From assembly GCA_902651635.1 (NCBI GenBank), contig CACRSC010000018.1:19656-83655 (forward strand): a stretch of 64,000 bases of DNA, given 5' to 3'. Below, in pieces: positions 43,548-53,052 of the stretch (the first letter of the stretch is position 1; each line of letters starts with the position of its first letter). The notes under the pieces were generated by a model. The model saw only the letters and a program-made list of their open reading frames with translations. It was not told the DNA's origin and ran no database searches. A program made the translations under genes and the position numbers. Source of the DNA: Mastigamoeba balamuthi (lineage: Eukaryota > Evosea > Mastigamoebida > Mastigamoebidae).

Positions 43548-44689
43548 ATGAACGAGGAGCAGATCGACGAGCTCGACGCGCTCGAGGCCATCTTCGGCAG
43601 CGACTTCGGGCGCGGCCTCGACGCCGGCGGCTGCGTCCGCGTGCGCCCCACAGACACCTCCCTGAGCGTCGACGCGCTGCTCACCTTCAAGTTCGGCCCC
43701 GACTATCCGCACCGGTACCACCGCCTCACTGATGCCGGGCCCCTCGCTGGCAAAGCGGCACTCATCTGAGCGCTGGTGTGCGGCACGAAAGAGCCCCGCC
43801 AGCGTTGACGGTGACCAGCCCGGACATGTCGCTGTCGGAGCGGTCGTGCGAGCTGGTGCTCGGCACGCTGCAGCAGGCGGCGCTGGACATCGCGACGGAG
43901 CAGGGCACGCCGTCGGTCATGCGGCTGATCGACCTCATGCAGTCCGAGCTGCGCATCGCCGATGTCTGCTCGTCGTCGAACGTGGCCCACAAGGGTACCT
44001 CTGCCTCTGTGCTGCGGTCGTCGCTGATCTCCTCTGCGTCGGGCAGACAAGGACGAGCTGCTGCAGATCGCGGTGGCCAACGTGAGCCTGCACACTCACG
44101 CCACTGCGTGCAACGACGCCTTTGCGGGGAGCTTCTTCCAGCTGTGCTCCGAGCACGTGAGTACCACCAGAGGCCCATCCATCCCCTGGCGTATGCTGAT
44201 GGCGGACGACAGGTTATCAGGATCATCCTGGGGTACGTGGATGGCGTGTCGCTGGCCAGGTGCTGCCAGGTGTGCAGGGCGTTCCGGAGGATCGCGATGG
44301 ACCGGGATATGTGGAGGGAGTGCCTGAGGAGGGAGTTCTCGCACGAGTGCGTCGCGGCGTCCACAGACCCGCGAGATCGCTACATCCCGCTCCACCTCGG
44401 CAGGAAGAGGCGGGAGCAGACGGTGCCGCAGTACCCCGTGCGCCGCTACAACGGAGCGGACCGACCGTGGGCCACCAAGTCTGTGGTGGCCACGACGAAC
44501 CCGATGGCCTACCGCAGCGGCAAGTCCGCAAACGCTGTCCCAGTGTCGGCGTCGCCCCCGTTTGCCAAAAGGGCGGCGAAAACTGGAGACGGCGACAGCG
44601 ACAGCGACGACGACACGGGGGCGTCTCCCAAGCGGTTTATGAAGCACAAGAAGAAGCCGACTCTCTCGGGAAGAAAGTACTACTCCTAG
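43548..44689 (+). CDS. RWD-domain / F-box protein
   Basis: Four exons. The first (43548 to about 43710) encodes an RWD opening: MNEEQIDELDALEAIFGSDF, then LTFKFGPDYPH. It continues in PPALTVTSPDMSL and a helix QQAALDIATEQGTPSVMRL. After KDELLQIAVANVSL the last exon has an F-box: VIRIILGYVDGVSLARCCQVCRAFRRIAMDRDMWRECLRREF. The tail is basic with an acidic cluster (GDSDSDDDTG) and RFMKHKKK, suggesting a nuclear location. RWD domains bind partners such as E2 enzymes; F-boxes bind SKP1. The protein is therefore a likely substrate adaptor of a cullin ubiquitin ligase. The first splice junction needs AAAG as acceptor to keep frame. Confidence 0.7.
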
Positions 44690-45376
44690 CGATTCCCAAT
44701 CGGATTCCCAATCGGATTCCCGAGCATTGTGCAATCAGCCAAAAGAAAACACAGTTTCATCGGCTCTGGCCACGATAGAGGCCTTCGATGCATGGCGAAC
44801 CGGAAGGCAGGACAGACACGAAACTTGTACTGTCTTAGGTCCACTAATAATAAGCAAAAATACCTGGCACAGGTGAGTTTCCCCGCGGTGAGAACAGCTA
44901 GATACCTGCCTCGTATAAGTTCTGGAATAGAGGGGGTCGGGCAGATAGGTGCCCTATACTTCACATTGCCTATCGCGAGATATACCTCGAATATCTTATC
45001 GTGCCCGCCCGAGGCTCTCTGGCCCGGTCCCAAATCTGGAAAAAAGGGGTAAAGCTCTTCCACATAAACGGCGAAGTGAACGGAGCTACAGCCCCTGCGG
45101 GCGGATAGATTTATGCCCTCTCTTCGTTTGTCTCCTCGCGAGGAGAGAACATATGTAAACAAGCGGACAGCCGTCCGGTCAGTCTCCGAGCCTCCCCCGA
45201 AGCAGTCTCCCCATTTGTGTCACGAGACGAGCACGCAAGTCTAGGCTGCCACTGATGTCCCATCTGCAGGGGGCAGCGCTATGTGTGAGGTCTCGTGGCA
45301 ACACCGAGATTATCTATCTGCTCGGCGCCAGAGCAGTGCTTTTCGCTTAGGCTCGAAAAATGCGAAAGAAAAACCC
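44690..45376. other. Intergenic, mixed composition, nothing supported
   Basis: About 690 bp. It opens with a short direct repeat GATTCCCAATCG (two copies plus a partial, 44690-44719). ATACCTGGC near 44859 recalls the U1 snRNA 5' end but lacks the rest. No coding frame supported. Confidence 0.4.
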
Positions 45377-46382
45377 ATGCTGCGCCGGGATCACGGCTCT
45401 TTTTACGGAGCTCGTGGCGTGAGAGACTCCCCGGACTCCCTTCTGCCCTTTAGAGAGGCTGGACTGCCCATGGAGCGCGTGGCCGAGGCGCAGCAGGCGG
45501 ACGATGTGGTTGTTTCGCTCTCGGCCACCGAAGTCTACAAAGGAGTCCCGTTTCAGGTCTGTAACCTGTCCCTCGGTCCCTCTCCCCTCCCGCAGTGTCT
45601 CGCCTGTGCTCGGGCCTGTGCTCCGACAGCCACGGGGCCTGCCACCAGGCTCTGGTACTGCCCTTTTCTCACACGACGAGCGCAGTGATGTTCTGGGTGT
45701 CTTTTGAACTGTCTAATTGCAGGCTTTCGGGCTGCAGATAACCTGCACGGCGCGCGCGGAGTGGATGACAGAGGAAGGAGTGCAGCCCTCGCACATTAGA
45801 GATGCTGGCGTGCGCGCTTCATTCGTTCTGGAGGACCGGGAGAGCGACAGAGGCTGTACGTTTTACCTCGCGAATTTTGGCAATTAAATAGATAACACAA
45901 TTTGCAGTTCTGCGCCCGTGCGGGAAGTGCTGCATGCCCAAGGGGCTCCCCCTCATCCAGATCAGCGGGGAGATGGGTGAGACGACCTCTGCCGCGCCCG
46001 GCACTCGCACGTTCATGTTCTACCGCTGCACGCCGTTCGCCTCCTGTTTTCCCCCACAGACCCCCCGCGGACAGCTCTGCCCTCACACAGGCGCGCGCCG
46101 TGCAGGAACTGCAACTCGTCGAGGCTGCACCTCGGGGGCAGGGTTAGGGTAGTGCTCGACGTGCGAGGACCAGCGGGAGAGGTGGCTGCAACGGCCATGT
46201 CCCCGCCATTAGTTCTACACTCCAAGCCCGGAAGAAAGAACCCCATCAAAACGGGGGTTGCCACAGACGGCCCCAGCAAGCCGCAGAAGAAGCGCAGGAC
46301 CACCCCACAACCACGCTCAGATACGAGTGCCGGCCCGGGGGTCTGTGAGCCCCCAGCAGAACTTGAGGAGGCGAAAAGGTGA
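45377..46382 (+). CDS. Unrecognised multi-exon protein with Cys-rich segment and basic tail
   Basis: Four exons can be joined in phase. The ATG could be 45377 (MLRRDHGSFYG) or 45470 (MERVAEAQQADD). The product reads SLSATEVYKGVPFQ, then AFGLQITCTARAEWMTEEG, then LRPCGKCCMPKGLPLIQISGE and MFYRCTP, and finally NCNSSRLHLGGRVRVVLDV...MSPPLVLHSKPGRKNP with a basic run PQKKRR (possible nuclear signal) and a tail ending PPAELEEAKR. The alternating strands and Cys pairs suggest a beta-sandwich, perhaps DNA-binding (an immunoglobulin-like transcription factor fold would fit), but I cannot name a family. The last exon is repeated after the N gap at 47461. Confidence 0.5.
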
Positions 46383-46540
46383 TGGGCCCTCCCTGAGATT
46401 TTCCCAAGATGTGAATCCCGCCTAGGAATCCCACTAACCCCCGATTTCAGAATGAATGCGCAATACAACTTCGCCTGCTGCTGTTTAGTATCAATTTTAC
46501 ATACACAATTAAATTCAAACAGTAGAAACTCAAACTGCAA
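46069..46540. repeat. Copy 1 of a 470-bp sequence flanking the assembly gap
   Basis: Nearly identical to 47461-47933 (a few substitutions and a one-base length change). It contains the last exon of the unrecognised gene and its 3' flank, and ends exactly at the N run. Confidence 0.95.
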
Positions 46541-47460
46541 NNNNNNNNNNNNNNNNNNNNNNNNNNNNNNNNNNNNNNNNNNNNNNNNNNNNNNNNNNNN
46601 NNNNNNNNNNNNNNNNNNNNNNNNNNNNNNNNNNNNNNNNNNNNNNNNNNNNNNNNNNNNNNNNNNNNNNNNNNNNNNNNNNNNNNNNNNNNNNNNNNNN
46701 NNNNNNNNNNNNNNNNNNNNNNNNNNNNNNNNNNNNNNNNNNNNNNNNNNNNNNNNNNNNNNNNNNNNNNNNNNNNNNNNNNNNNNNNNNNNNNNNNNNN
46801 NNNNNNNNNNNNNNNNNNNNNNNNNNNNNNNNNNNNNNNNNNNNNNNNNNNNNNNNNNNNNNNNNNNNNNNNNNNNNNNNNNNNNNNNNNNNNNNNNNNN
46901 NNNNNNNNNNNNNNNNNNNNNNNNNNNNNNNNNNNNNNNNNNNNNNNNNNNNNNNNNNNNNNNNNNNNNNNNNNNNNNNNNNNNNNNNNNNNNNNNNNNN
47001 NNNNNNNNNNNNNNNNNNNNNNNNNNNNNNNNNNNNNNNNNNNNNNNNNNNNNNNNNNNNNNNNNNNNNNNNNNNNNNNNNNNNNNNNNNNNNNNNNNNN
47101 NNNNNNNNNNNNNNNNNNNNNNNNNNNNNNNNNNNNNNNNNNNNNNNNNNNNNNNNNNNNNNNNNNNNNNNNNNNNNNNNNNNNNNNNNNNNNNNNNNNN
47201 NNNNNNNNNNNNNNNNNNNNNNNNNNNNNNNNNNNNNNNNNNNNNNNNNNNNNNNNNNNNNNNNNNNNNNNNNNNNNNNNNNNNNNNNNNNNNNNNNNNN
47301 NNNNNNNNNNNNNNNNNNNNNNNNNNNNNNNNNNNNNNNNNNNNNNNNNNNNNNNNNNNNNNNNNNNNNNNNNNNNNNNNNNNNNNNNNNNNNNNNNNNN
47401 NNNNNNNNNNNNNNNNNNNNNNNNNNNNNNNNNNNNNNNNNNNNNNNNNNNNNNNNNNNN
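46541..47460. other. Assembly gap (920 N)
   Basis: Run of 920 unknown bases. The sequence ending on the left is the same as that beginning on the right, so the gap may not be real. Confidence 1.
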
Positions 47461-47933
47461 GGACAGCTCTGCCCTCACACAGGCGCGCGCCGTGCAGGAA
47501 CTGCAACTCGTCGAGGCTGCACCTCGGGGGCAGGGTTAGGGTAGTGCTCGACGTGCGAGGACCAGCGGGAGAGGTGGCTGCAACGGCCATGTCCCCGCCA
47601 TTAGTTCTACACTCCAAGCCCGGAAGAAAGAACCCCATCAAAACGGGGGTTGCCACAGACGGCCCCAGCAAGCCGCAGAAGAAGCGCAGGACCACCCCAC
47701 AACCACGCTCAGATACGAGTGCCGGCGCGGGGGTCTGTGAGCCCCCAGCAGAACTTGAGGAGGCGAAAAGGTGATGGACCCTCCCTGAGATTTCCCCCAA
47801 GATGTGAATCCCGCCTAGGAATCCCACTAACCCCCGATTTCAGAATGAATGCGCAATACAACTTCGCCTGCTGCTGTTTAGTATCAATTTTACATACACA
47901 ATTAAATTCAAACAGTAGAAACTCAAACTGCAA
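47461..47933. repeat. Copy 2 of the 470-bp sequence flanking the gap
   Basis: Begins directly after the N run and matches 46069-46540. It includes a second copy of the last exon (stop near 47774). It is either the overlapping end of the next contig or a real tandem copy with its 5' part lost in the gap. Confidence 0.95.
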
Positions 47934-49251
47934 GGCATGTGCAAGGGCAATGTAAAAGTTCCACTATGTGGCCCACAGCGAAGTGTGCAGACCATCACTC
48001 TTTCATGGCTGTGCTGCTCCAGCAGGGAATGGTGACATTATGGGCAGAGAAGATGACAGAGGGGAAGAAGAGGGGGAGATGGGCAGTTGCCATGTCTGGC
48101 AAGGGGACAGTGAAAGGAAGAGAAAGAGAGTAGATAGGAGAGATGAGTAACCACTACAACAATCACTACATTCTCGGAAAACAACCATGAACTGGTCAAG
48201 ATAGACATGAAAACGAGTATGCAAGCTGTACAAGTCCATTGTCCGTACACACTGGGATACCCTGTCCAATTTCTGATATGTTTCAGCACTATGAAGGTCT
48301 GAACACCCAGCAACTTCCAGTATGCAATGTTGAAATGCTGGTACTACCTGGCAACACATGTTAACAATATAAAGGCAAGATTCATATTTTCCAATTACAT
48401 TTTTATTCCAGTAATTTAAGTGAAATAAAGTGCACTAATTAATTCAATAACTAAATGTGATACAATCAATCATAAATATATTGAAATGAAATTTGTAGAA
48501 TGTCTGGAATGCTCAGACTTCTGAGATGAACAGGCTTCCTGCATCCTGATCTTGTACAATTCACAGATCAGTGAATGTTAAGGCCATTGCCATTTTCAGA
48601 CATTAGCAGACAATGAAGGGTTGATATCCAATGATCAGTTGGTCAGTGTTTTACGAACAGAAGATGCAGTTCATGCTCCTGTGTCGGTGGACTTGAGATG
48701 ATTTAATATAAAGCCCAAAGGTCCAATCGAATATGTTATACAATTAACTGATATTATTATCCCAAAGAGAATGCAGCTTTTCTCATAATTAAAATACTCA
48801 GTATCACTCATGAAATACTGATATCATTTCACAAGTTACTGCCATTCTGTGCATGAAAGCTTAATTCAGTTAACTGAAGTAAAAGTCAATCAATGCATAG
48901 AACCTGTAATGATAAGAGCTACTGAATACATCTTCTTGAATGCTCAGTACCAATATAATACTGCTGCAGAGATCTAGTGTTACAAGAATCTCTATGCAAT
49001 TAGCTTATAGACCTGCATCATACTAAGAAACAGAAATCGAAGAAGTAGTATGTTAGCAAGATAGAAGGCCTTATTCCAGTTCAGTCTTCTTCTTCAACGG
49101 GTTAGCAAGGATTATCTTCTTTCACATTTAATTACAGCTGAAGCAGCAGCATCTTCCTTCACTGTCTTGATCTTGTTCTGTATCATTTCAATGATAACAG
49201 GGCCCTAGTGACAAATCATATCAAGTAATGTAGTATTGAGTAGTGGAATCC

Positions 49252-49440
49252 TGCATAGTGGCATATAGCAGATGATCAAACTATGCACTGCTATGTAGGA
49301 GTTTACTTAGTATCACTATGCAGGGTTCTGCTATGTATAGCTAAACAAGGATTCACTATGCACTGCTACACAAGGGTCCACTACACGTCGCTATGCAGAG
49401 GTCTGCTATGTGCTACTACATTAGCTTCTGTAGGTCTGCA
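49252..49440. repeat. Irregular tandem CTATGCA/CTGCTA repeat
   Basis: Variants of CACTATGCA, CTGCTATGTA and CTGCTACACA alternate every 20-30 bases across this stretch, an eroded minisatellite. Confidence 0.55.
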
Positions 49441-49590
49441 ATAATATAGTCGGACTACATCCATAGCAATGTCAAATGAAAGACAGTAAAACAGAATAAT
49501 TCTTTAACATTTGTTGTTCTTAAGGAAAAGAGGAGAAGAAAGCCCAACAAAGTGGAACTTTCACTACATGCTGCTACACAAACAAAAATG

Positions 49591-49660
49591 CAGTTCCGGG
49601 ACTTCAACCGTGGCCCTATGTTTAACAAGACAAGTACTCTACATATCACTAGTAAGATGG
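49591..49660 (-). repeat. tRNA-derived SINE-like or tRNA pseudogene fragment
   Basis: On the minus strand TACTAGTGATATGTAGAG resembles a pol III A box, followed by CTTGTCTTGTTAAAC (anticodon arm like tRNA-Thr TGT, with one extra base) and GGTTGAAGTCC, a near B box. Stems do not pair well, so it is not a working tRNA. The position inside an AT-rich island and the downstream non-tRNA sequence suggest a SINE head or a decayed tRNA. Confidence 0.5.
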
Positions 49661-50109
49661 GTAGTGAAAGAGCAAAGTCAGGGATAGTATTTTCGGCTAT
49701 ATTTGGCCTGTATTTGACCTGAGTGTTCTTCTCTTCCACTATACCTCTTTCCTTTTACTTATGAATTTGTTCTATTCTGATTTCATTTGAATTCATACAG
49801 TAGTTCTCTTTGTCACATCACTTATCCCCTTGCATTCTATTTCACTTCAGTAAACCATGATGCTGCATTCCTGCACAGGGCGTTCACCTAAAAATACTGC
49901 TATGTAAAAAGACAAACCTCGCAGTAACCACACGGTAACCACACAGGACACTGGTTTTTGATGTACTGCGGAACCACAGGCTTGAGTGGGTTATTGGGCA
50001 GCTGGGAAATGGTGTGCAAAGCCACATACTGGGATTGTTTGTGAATACAGAAGCCTGCACGGCCACTGTGAATGTGGAGGAAATTGCAAGTGCAGCTGTA
50101 ATTGAAAAC

Positions 50110-50450
50110 TCAGTTGCAGTTGCAGTCGTGGTTGGAATTTTCCGGGAGTTCAGGCAAGCCCGAGAGCGTTGAGCAGGCTGTACACGGGGAGCCCTCCGCC
50201 CTGTCCTTGGCCTCGGAGATCCACTGGGTGCACTTGCCGCGGATGTCCACTGCGCGCTGGGCCTGCGCCTGGACTTGGCTCTGCAGGCTGCAGATGCGGG
50301 CGTTGAGCTCCTCGAGCTTCCTGGGCGCCTCCTCAAGCGTCTGCAGCTGGTCCCGTCGTAGTTTTGACACCCGTCCCAGCCTCAGGCGCCGAGCAGCCAG
50401 GTGATCCTTTATGGGGGCGTGTGGTATGGTAGACGCTCACTGTGAAAAAG
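50110..50450 (-). CDS. Possible coiled-coil exon, uncertain
   Basis: A frame on the minus strand reads DQLQTLEEAPRKLEELNARI, then CSLQSQVQAQAQRAVDIRGK and a Cys-bearing end (CTACSTL, HDCNCN). The heptad pattern suggests a coiled coil. No ATG is found in frame; a strong pyrimidine tract with CACAG lies just upstream (about 50440), but that acceptor gives a stop at once in phase 0. It may be an internal exon of an undetermined gene or chance. Confidence 0.28.
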
Positions 50451-50622
50451 AGAGACGTGCGAAAAGAGGGTGAATGAGCTCGGTCAGCAAGGCCAGCAGC
50501 CGGGGTTGGGGATTCTGTGGATCGATCAATTGGGGGTTCCGCGTTTGCTCCACCAATTTTTTGCGGCACAGCGGGAGCGAAAAGACATTATCCGTACACA
50601 AGTAGAAGCGTTAAGAGCCGTG

Positions 50623-50628
50623 TATAAA
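50623..50628 (+). promoter_or_regulatory. TATA box of the tail-anchored GTPase gene
   Basis: TATAAA in CGTGTATAAACGG, 41 bp before the ATG at 50664, implying a very short 5'UTR. Confidence 0.5.
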
Positions 50629-50663
50629 CGGTGTCTGAAGCAACACCCCTCATCGCGCAGCAC

Positions 50664-51811
50664 ATGGAGGCCACCAACGATGATCTGAGGCGCAGTTGCG
50701 GCTCCTCGCCCTTCTTGCCCTCTTCCTATCTGGGGTTCACGTTTCGTCCCCACCGGCTGTCGGCGTTGCTGTGGGCGACAGGAGTGCTCGAGGCCGTGGG
50801 CGAGAACGTTCCAACGGTGTACCTCTTCGGCTTCACGGGGGTGGGCAAGACCAGCCTCATCAGCACCCTCCAGACCGCCGCCAGGGCACCCCCCGCGGCG
50901 CTGATCGGGGGCGTGGCGATGACCACGGACCCGGCATGCGCGAGCGTGCGCTCCTTTGACGTGGAGGTCCTGTGCAACGGCAAGACCAAGACCGTGGCCC
51001 ACATGGTCGACACGCGCGGGTGGGCAGATGGCACCACCGCCGAGTCCATGTACGACGAGATTTGCCAACTCGTCACTGGCGGTGAGGAGCGGTTCTTCAA
51101 GAGGGCGTGGCACGCCTCTACTCTGCTGCCCCTCAATCGCTCGGTTGGTTGTGACTCTCTCTCTCTCTCGCCCGCACTTGCAGGGAGGAGGGCATAGCGA
51201 GAACGCCCAAGCGGCGTGTGGCCAAGAGGCTCGCCAGCGCCAACTGCATCCTCATCGTGGGGTCTCCTGTCTTGGGGGAGAGGGAAGTCAAAGAGTACCG
51301 CGCCCTCAAGGGCATGCTCGAGAGGGCTAATCTGGGCTACATCACCGGATGGGTGCTCACCGGCCCCCGCACGGAGTGGCAGCCGGACGGACACATCCTG
51401 GGTATTGTGGCACCCCTGTACGACCGCTTTTTCCAGATAAGCAACTACGTGCCCCGGGGGTACGGGGAGGATGTACCCACCGACGAGGCCATCGACCACC
51501 AGGCGCTGCGGCTGCTGGAGCGCATCGTGTGCAGGTGGTCGGACCCGGAGCTCGAGTTGGTTTCAAACCCCGTCCTTGCGCTGTGGGAGACAGCCGTCCA
51601 TAACTTCCCCGTGGACAGGGTCACCAACGTCCTCTTGTCAACACTCAGCCCCGGCAACCTCGTCAACCTTTTCGTGCTCTTAGTCGTCCAGAACTTCCCC
51701 ATGGGTAGGGTCATCAGCACCCTCTGGTCGGCACTCACCTTCATCAATTGTGTCGGCATAATTATGCTCCTTCTGGTTATGTGGCTCGTCATTCGCACCT
51801 GTCGGTCATGA
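50664..51811 (+). CDS. Tail-anchored GTPase-like protein
   Basis: Two exons (50664 to about 51106; about 51183 to 51811), about 355 residues. The G1 loop is VYLFGFTGVGKTSL; a G3-like DTRG occurs in AHMVDTRGWADG. After the intron come ANCILIVGSPVLGEREV and GMLERANLGYITGW. The C-terminus has one clear helix (FINCVGIIMLLLVMWLVIR) then TCRS, so the protein is likely inserted in a membrane by its tail with the GTPase in the cytosol. A G4 (N/T)KxD motif is not clear, so nucleotide choice is uncertain. It recalls AIG1/GIMAP and IRG-type membrane GTPases in layout, but I cannot place it firmly. The splice choice (donor GTGGCA) was made to keep frame. Confidence 0.6.
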
Positions 51812-53052
51812 TGAAGGGGCTTCGGGCTTCCCCTCACTCTGACAAACAGATCCAATAAGACATCTTTACTTTTGCACTCACTTCACACATGAAACACCTG
51901 GATTCAAGCTTTCCGAACAGTTGGTAACTTCGTTAGCTTCAACTATTGTATGATAATCCGATTGAAATCGCATTAAGTTCAGAAATCGAGTTTGGCTGTC
52001 AACAAAAAACCCGCCAACCTCGGGCGAGGGCTCTGTGCCCACCAGAACCATCCAGTAGGAGAACTCCATCTTGACCTTACTTCCGGTGCTGTCTACCTCC
52101 AGTGGGCCGTGCTGCTGCCAACCATAAGGTGTGTTCACATTTGTGGTGTTCTCTGAAAGGCTGTCTACCCTGCTCTAAAACGGAGACAGCCAGAAACGGC
52201 AATTCTCTTGCAGCCCCTCCCCTGTCTGCCACCACTCACGCCCCAGACCCACAGCAGCTGTGAGCCCTTGTACAGTCTCTGGGGTCGATTACCATGGTAC
52301 AGAACATGTAGATCTATGAAATGTGGGCCAAGGGCAGATCTACAAAACATAAAGAGTGGGGTTCTTCCGAGCCATAAAGCAGGAATTCAAATATGGTATC
52401 AAGTGGTTTACCAACAAATCACAATTCCCAAAAGTGGCCCATCAATGGCAAAGCTACAGCACACGGGAGGCCAATATTCCTTCTTTCTCTTTGCATTCTT
52501 CTGCCACTGTGCATTGATGGCCCAGTGTGCAGCATATGCCTTCTTCATACTAGTCATCGGGTGCAATTTTCAACTGCTCACATTACTGCAGTTACTGAAA
52601 ACACAGTGAAACTGAGTATGAAGTAAGCACAAGATCATTATTGGACTGCCTCTGATGTGGCTTTCCAAATTCAATGGCACCGAAGGCTTTATTCTTATCC
52701 GAGTTCCTGCTTTCGGAGCATCACTCGCTTGTGCAGAAACGCAGCTGCTCACAAAATCACCGTTCTCATGATCTTCATACCTGCAGTGTGATTCTTGGCT
52801 GGTTGATGTATGATTGCTTCTCCGAAGTACACGGCACCAAACTCCACGAACAAAGATACCACCAAACACGTGAAATGACAGATTAATGTGGTTGTGCAAG
52901 TCCATCAGGAAGAATTATCTTCCACTTGGCCTGCAATCGTGAAATGAGATCATTTTTCGATGGCCAGGCATAATCAAGGATTTTATCTTGAGCGAGCTCG
53001 GTGAAGATATTCCTCGTGACGATTGCCCGCCGATTTTTCACGTGTTTGTTCG
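51812..53052. other. AT-rich island with possible minus-strand exons
   Basis: About 1.2 kb, AT-rich. On the minus strand three protein-like segments lie in order: about 52870-52650 (SQESHCRYEDHENGDF), about 52350-52240 (LHVLYHGNRPQRLYKGSQLL, with a GTGAGT donor) and about 52160-51878 (FSYWMVLVGTEPSPEVGGFF, ending CSESLNPGVSCVK and a stop). They could be exons of one unknown gene. No family recognised and no start seen. Confidence 0.3.

Larger units (their letters stand above)
47934..50109. other. AT-rich island with SINE-like piece, no gene recognised
   Basis: About 2.2 kb of AT-rich DNA. The only open frame of note is 48003-48359 minus (118 codons, MCCQVVPAFQHC start), without a known motif. 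It also contains an irregular CTATGCA-type tandem region and a tRNA-like sequence, listed separately. Confidence 0.5.

Noticed and set aside
44850-44880. U1 snRNA-like start (ATACCTGGCACAGGTGAG)
   Set aside because: Lacks the rest of the 5' end, stem-loops and Sm site of U1; likely chance.
49455-49739. 94-codon minus-strand frame
   Set aside because: It covers the tRNA-like piece, so the frame is incidental.
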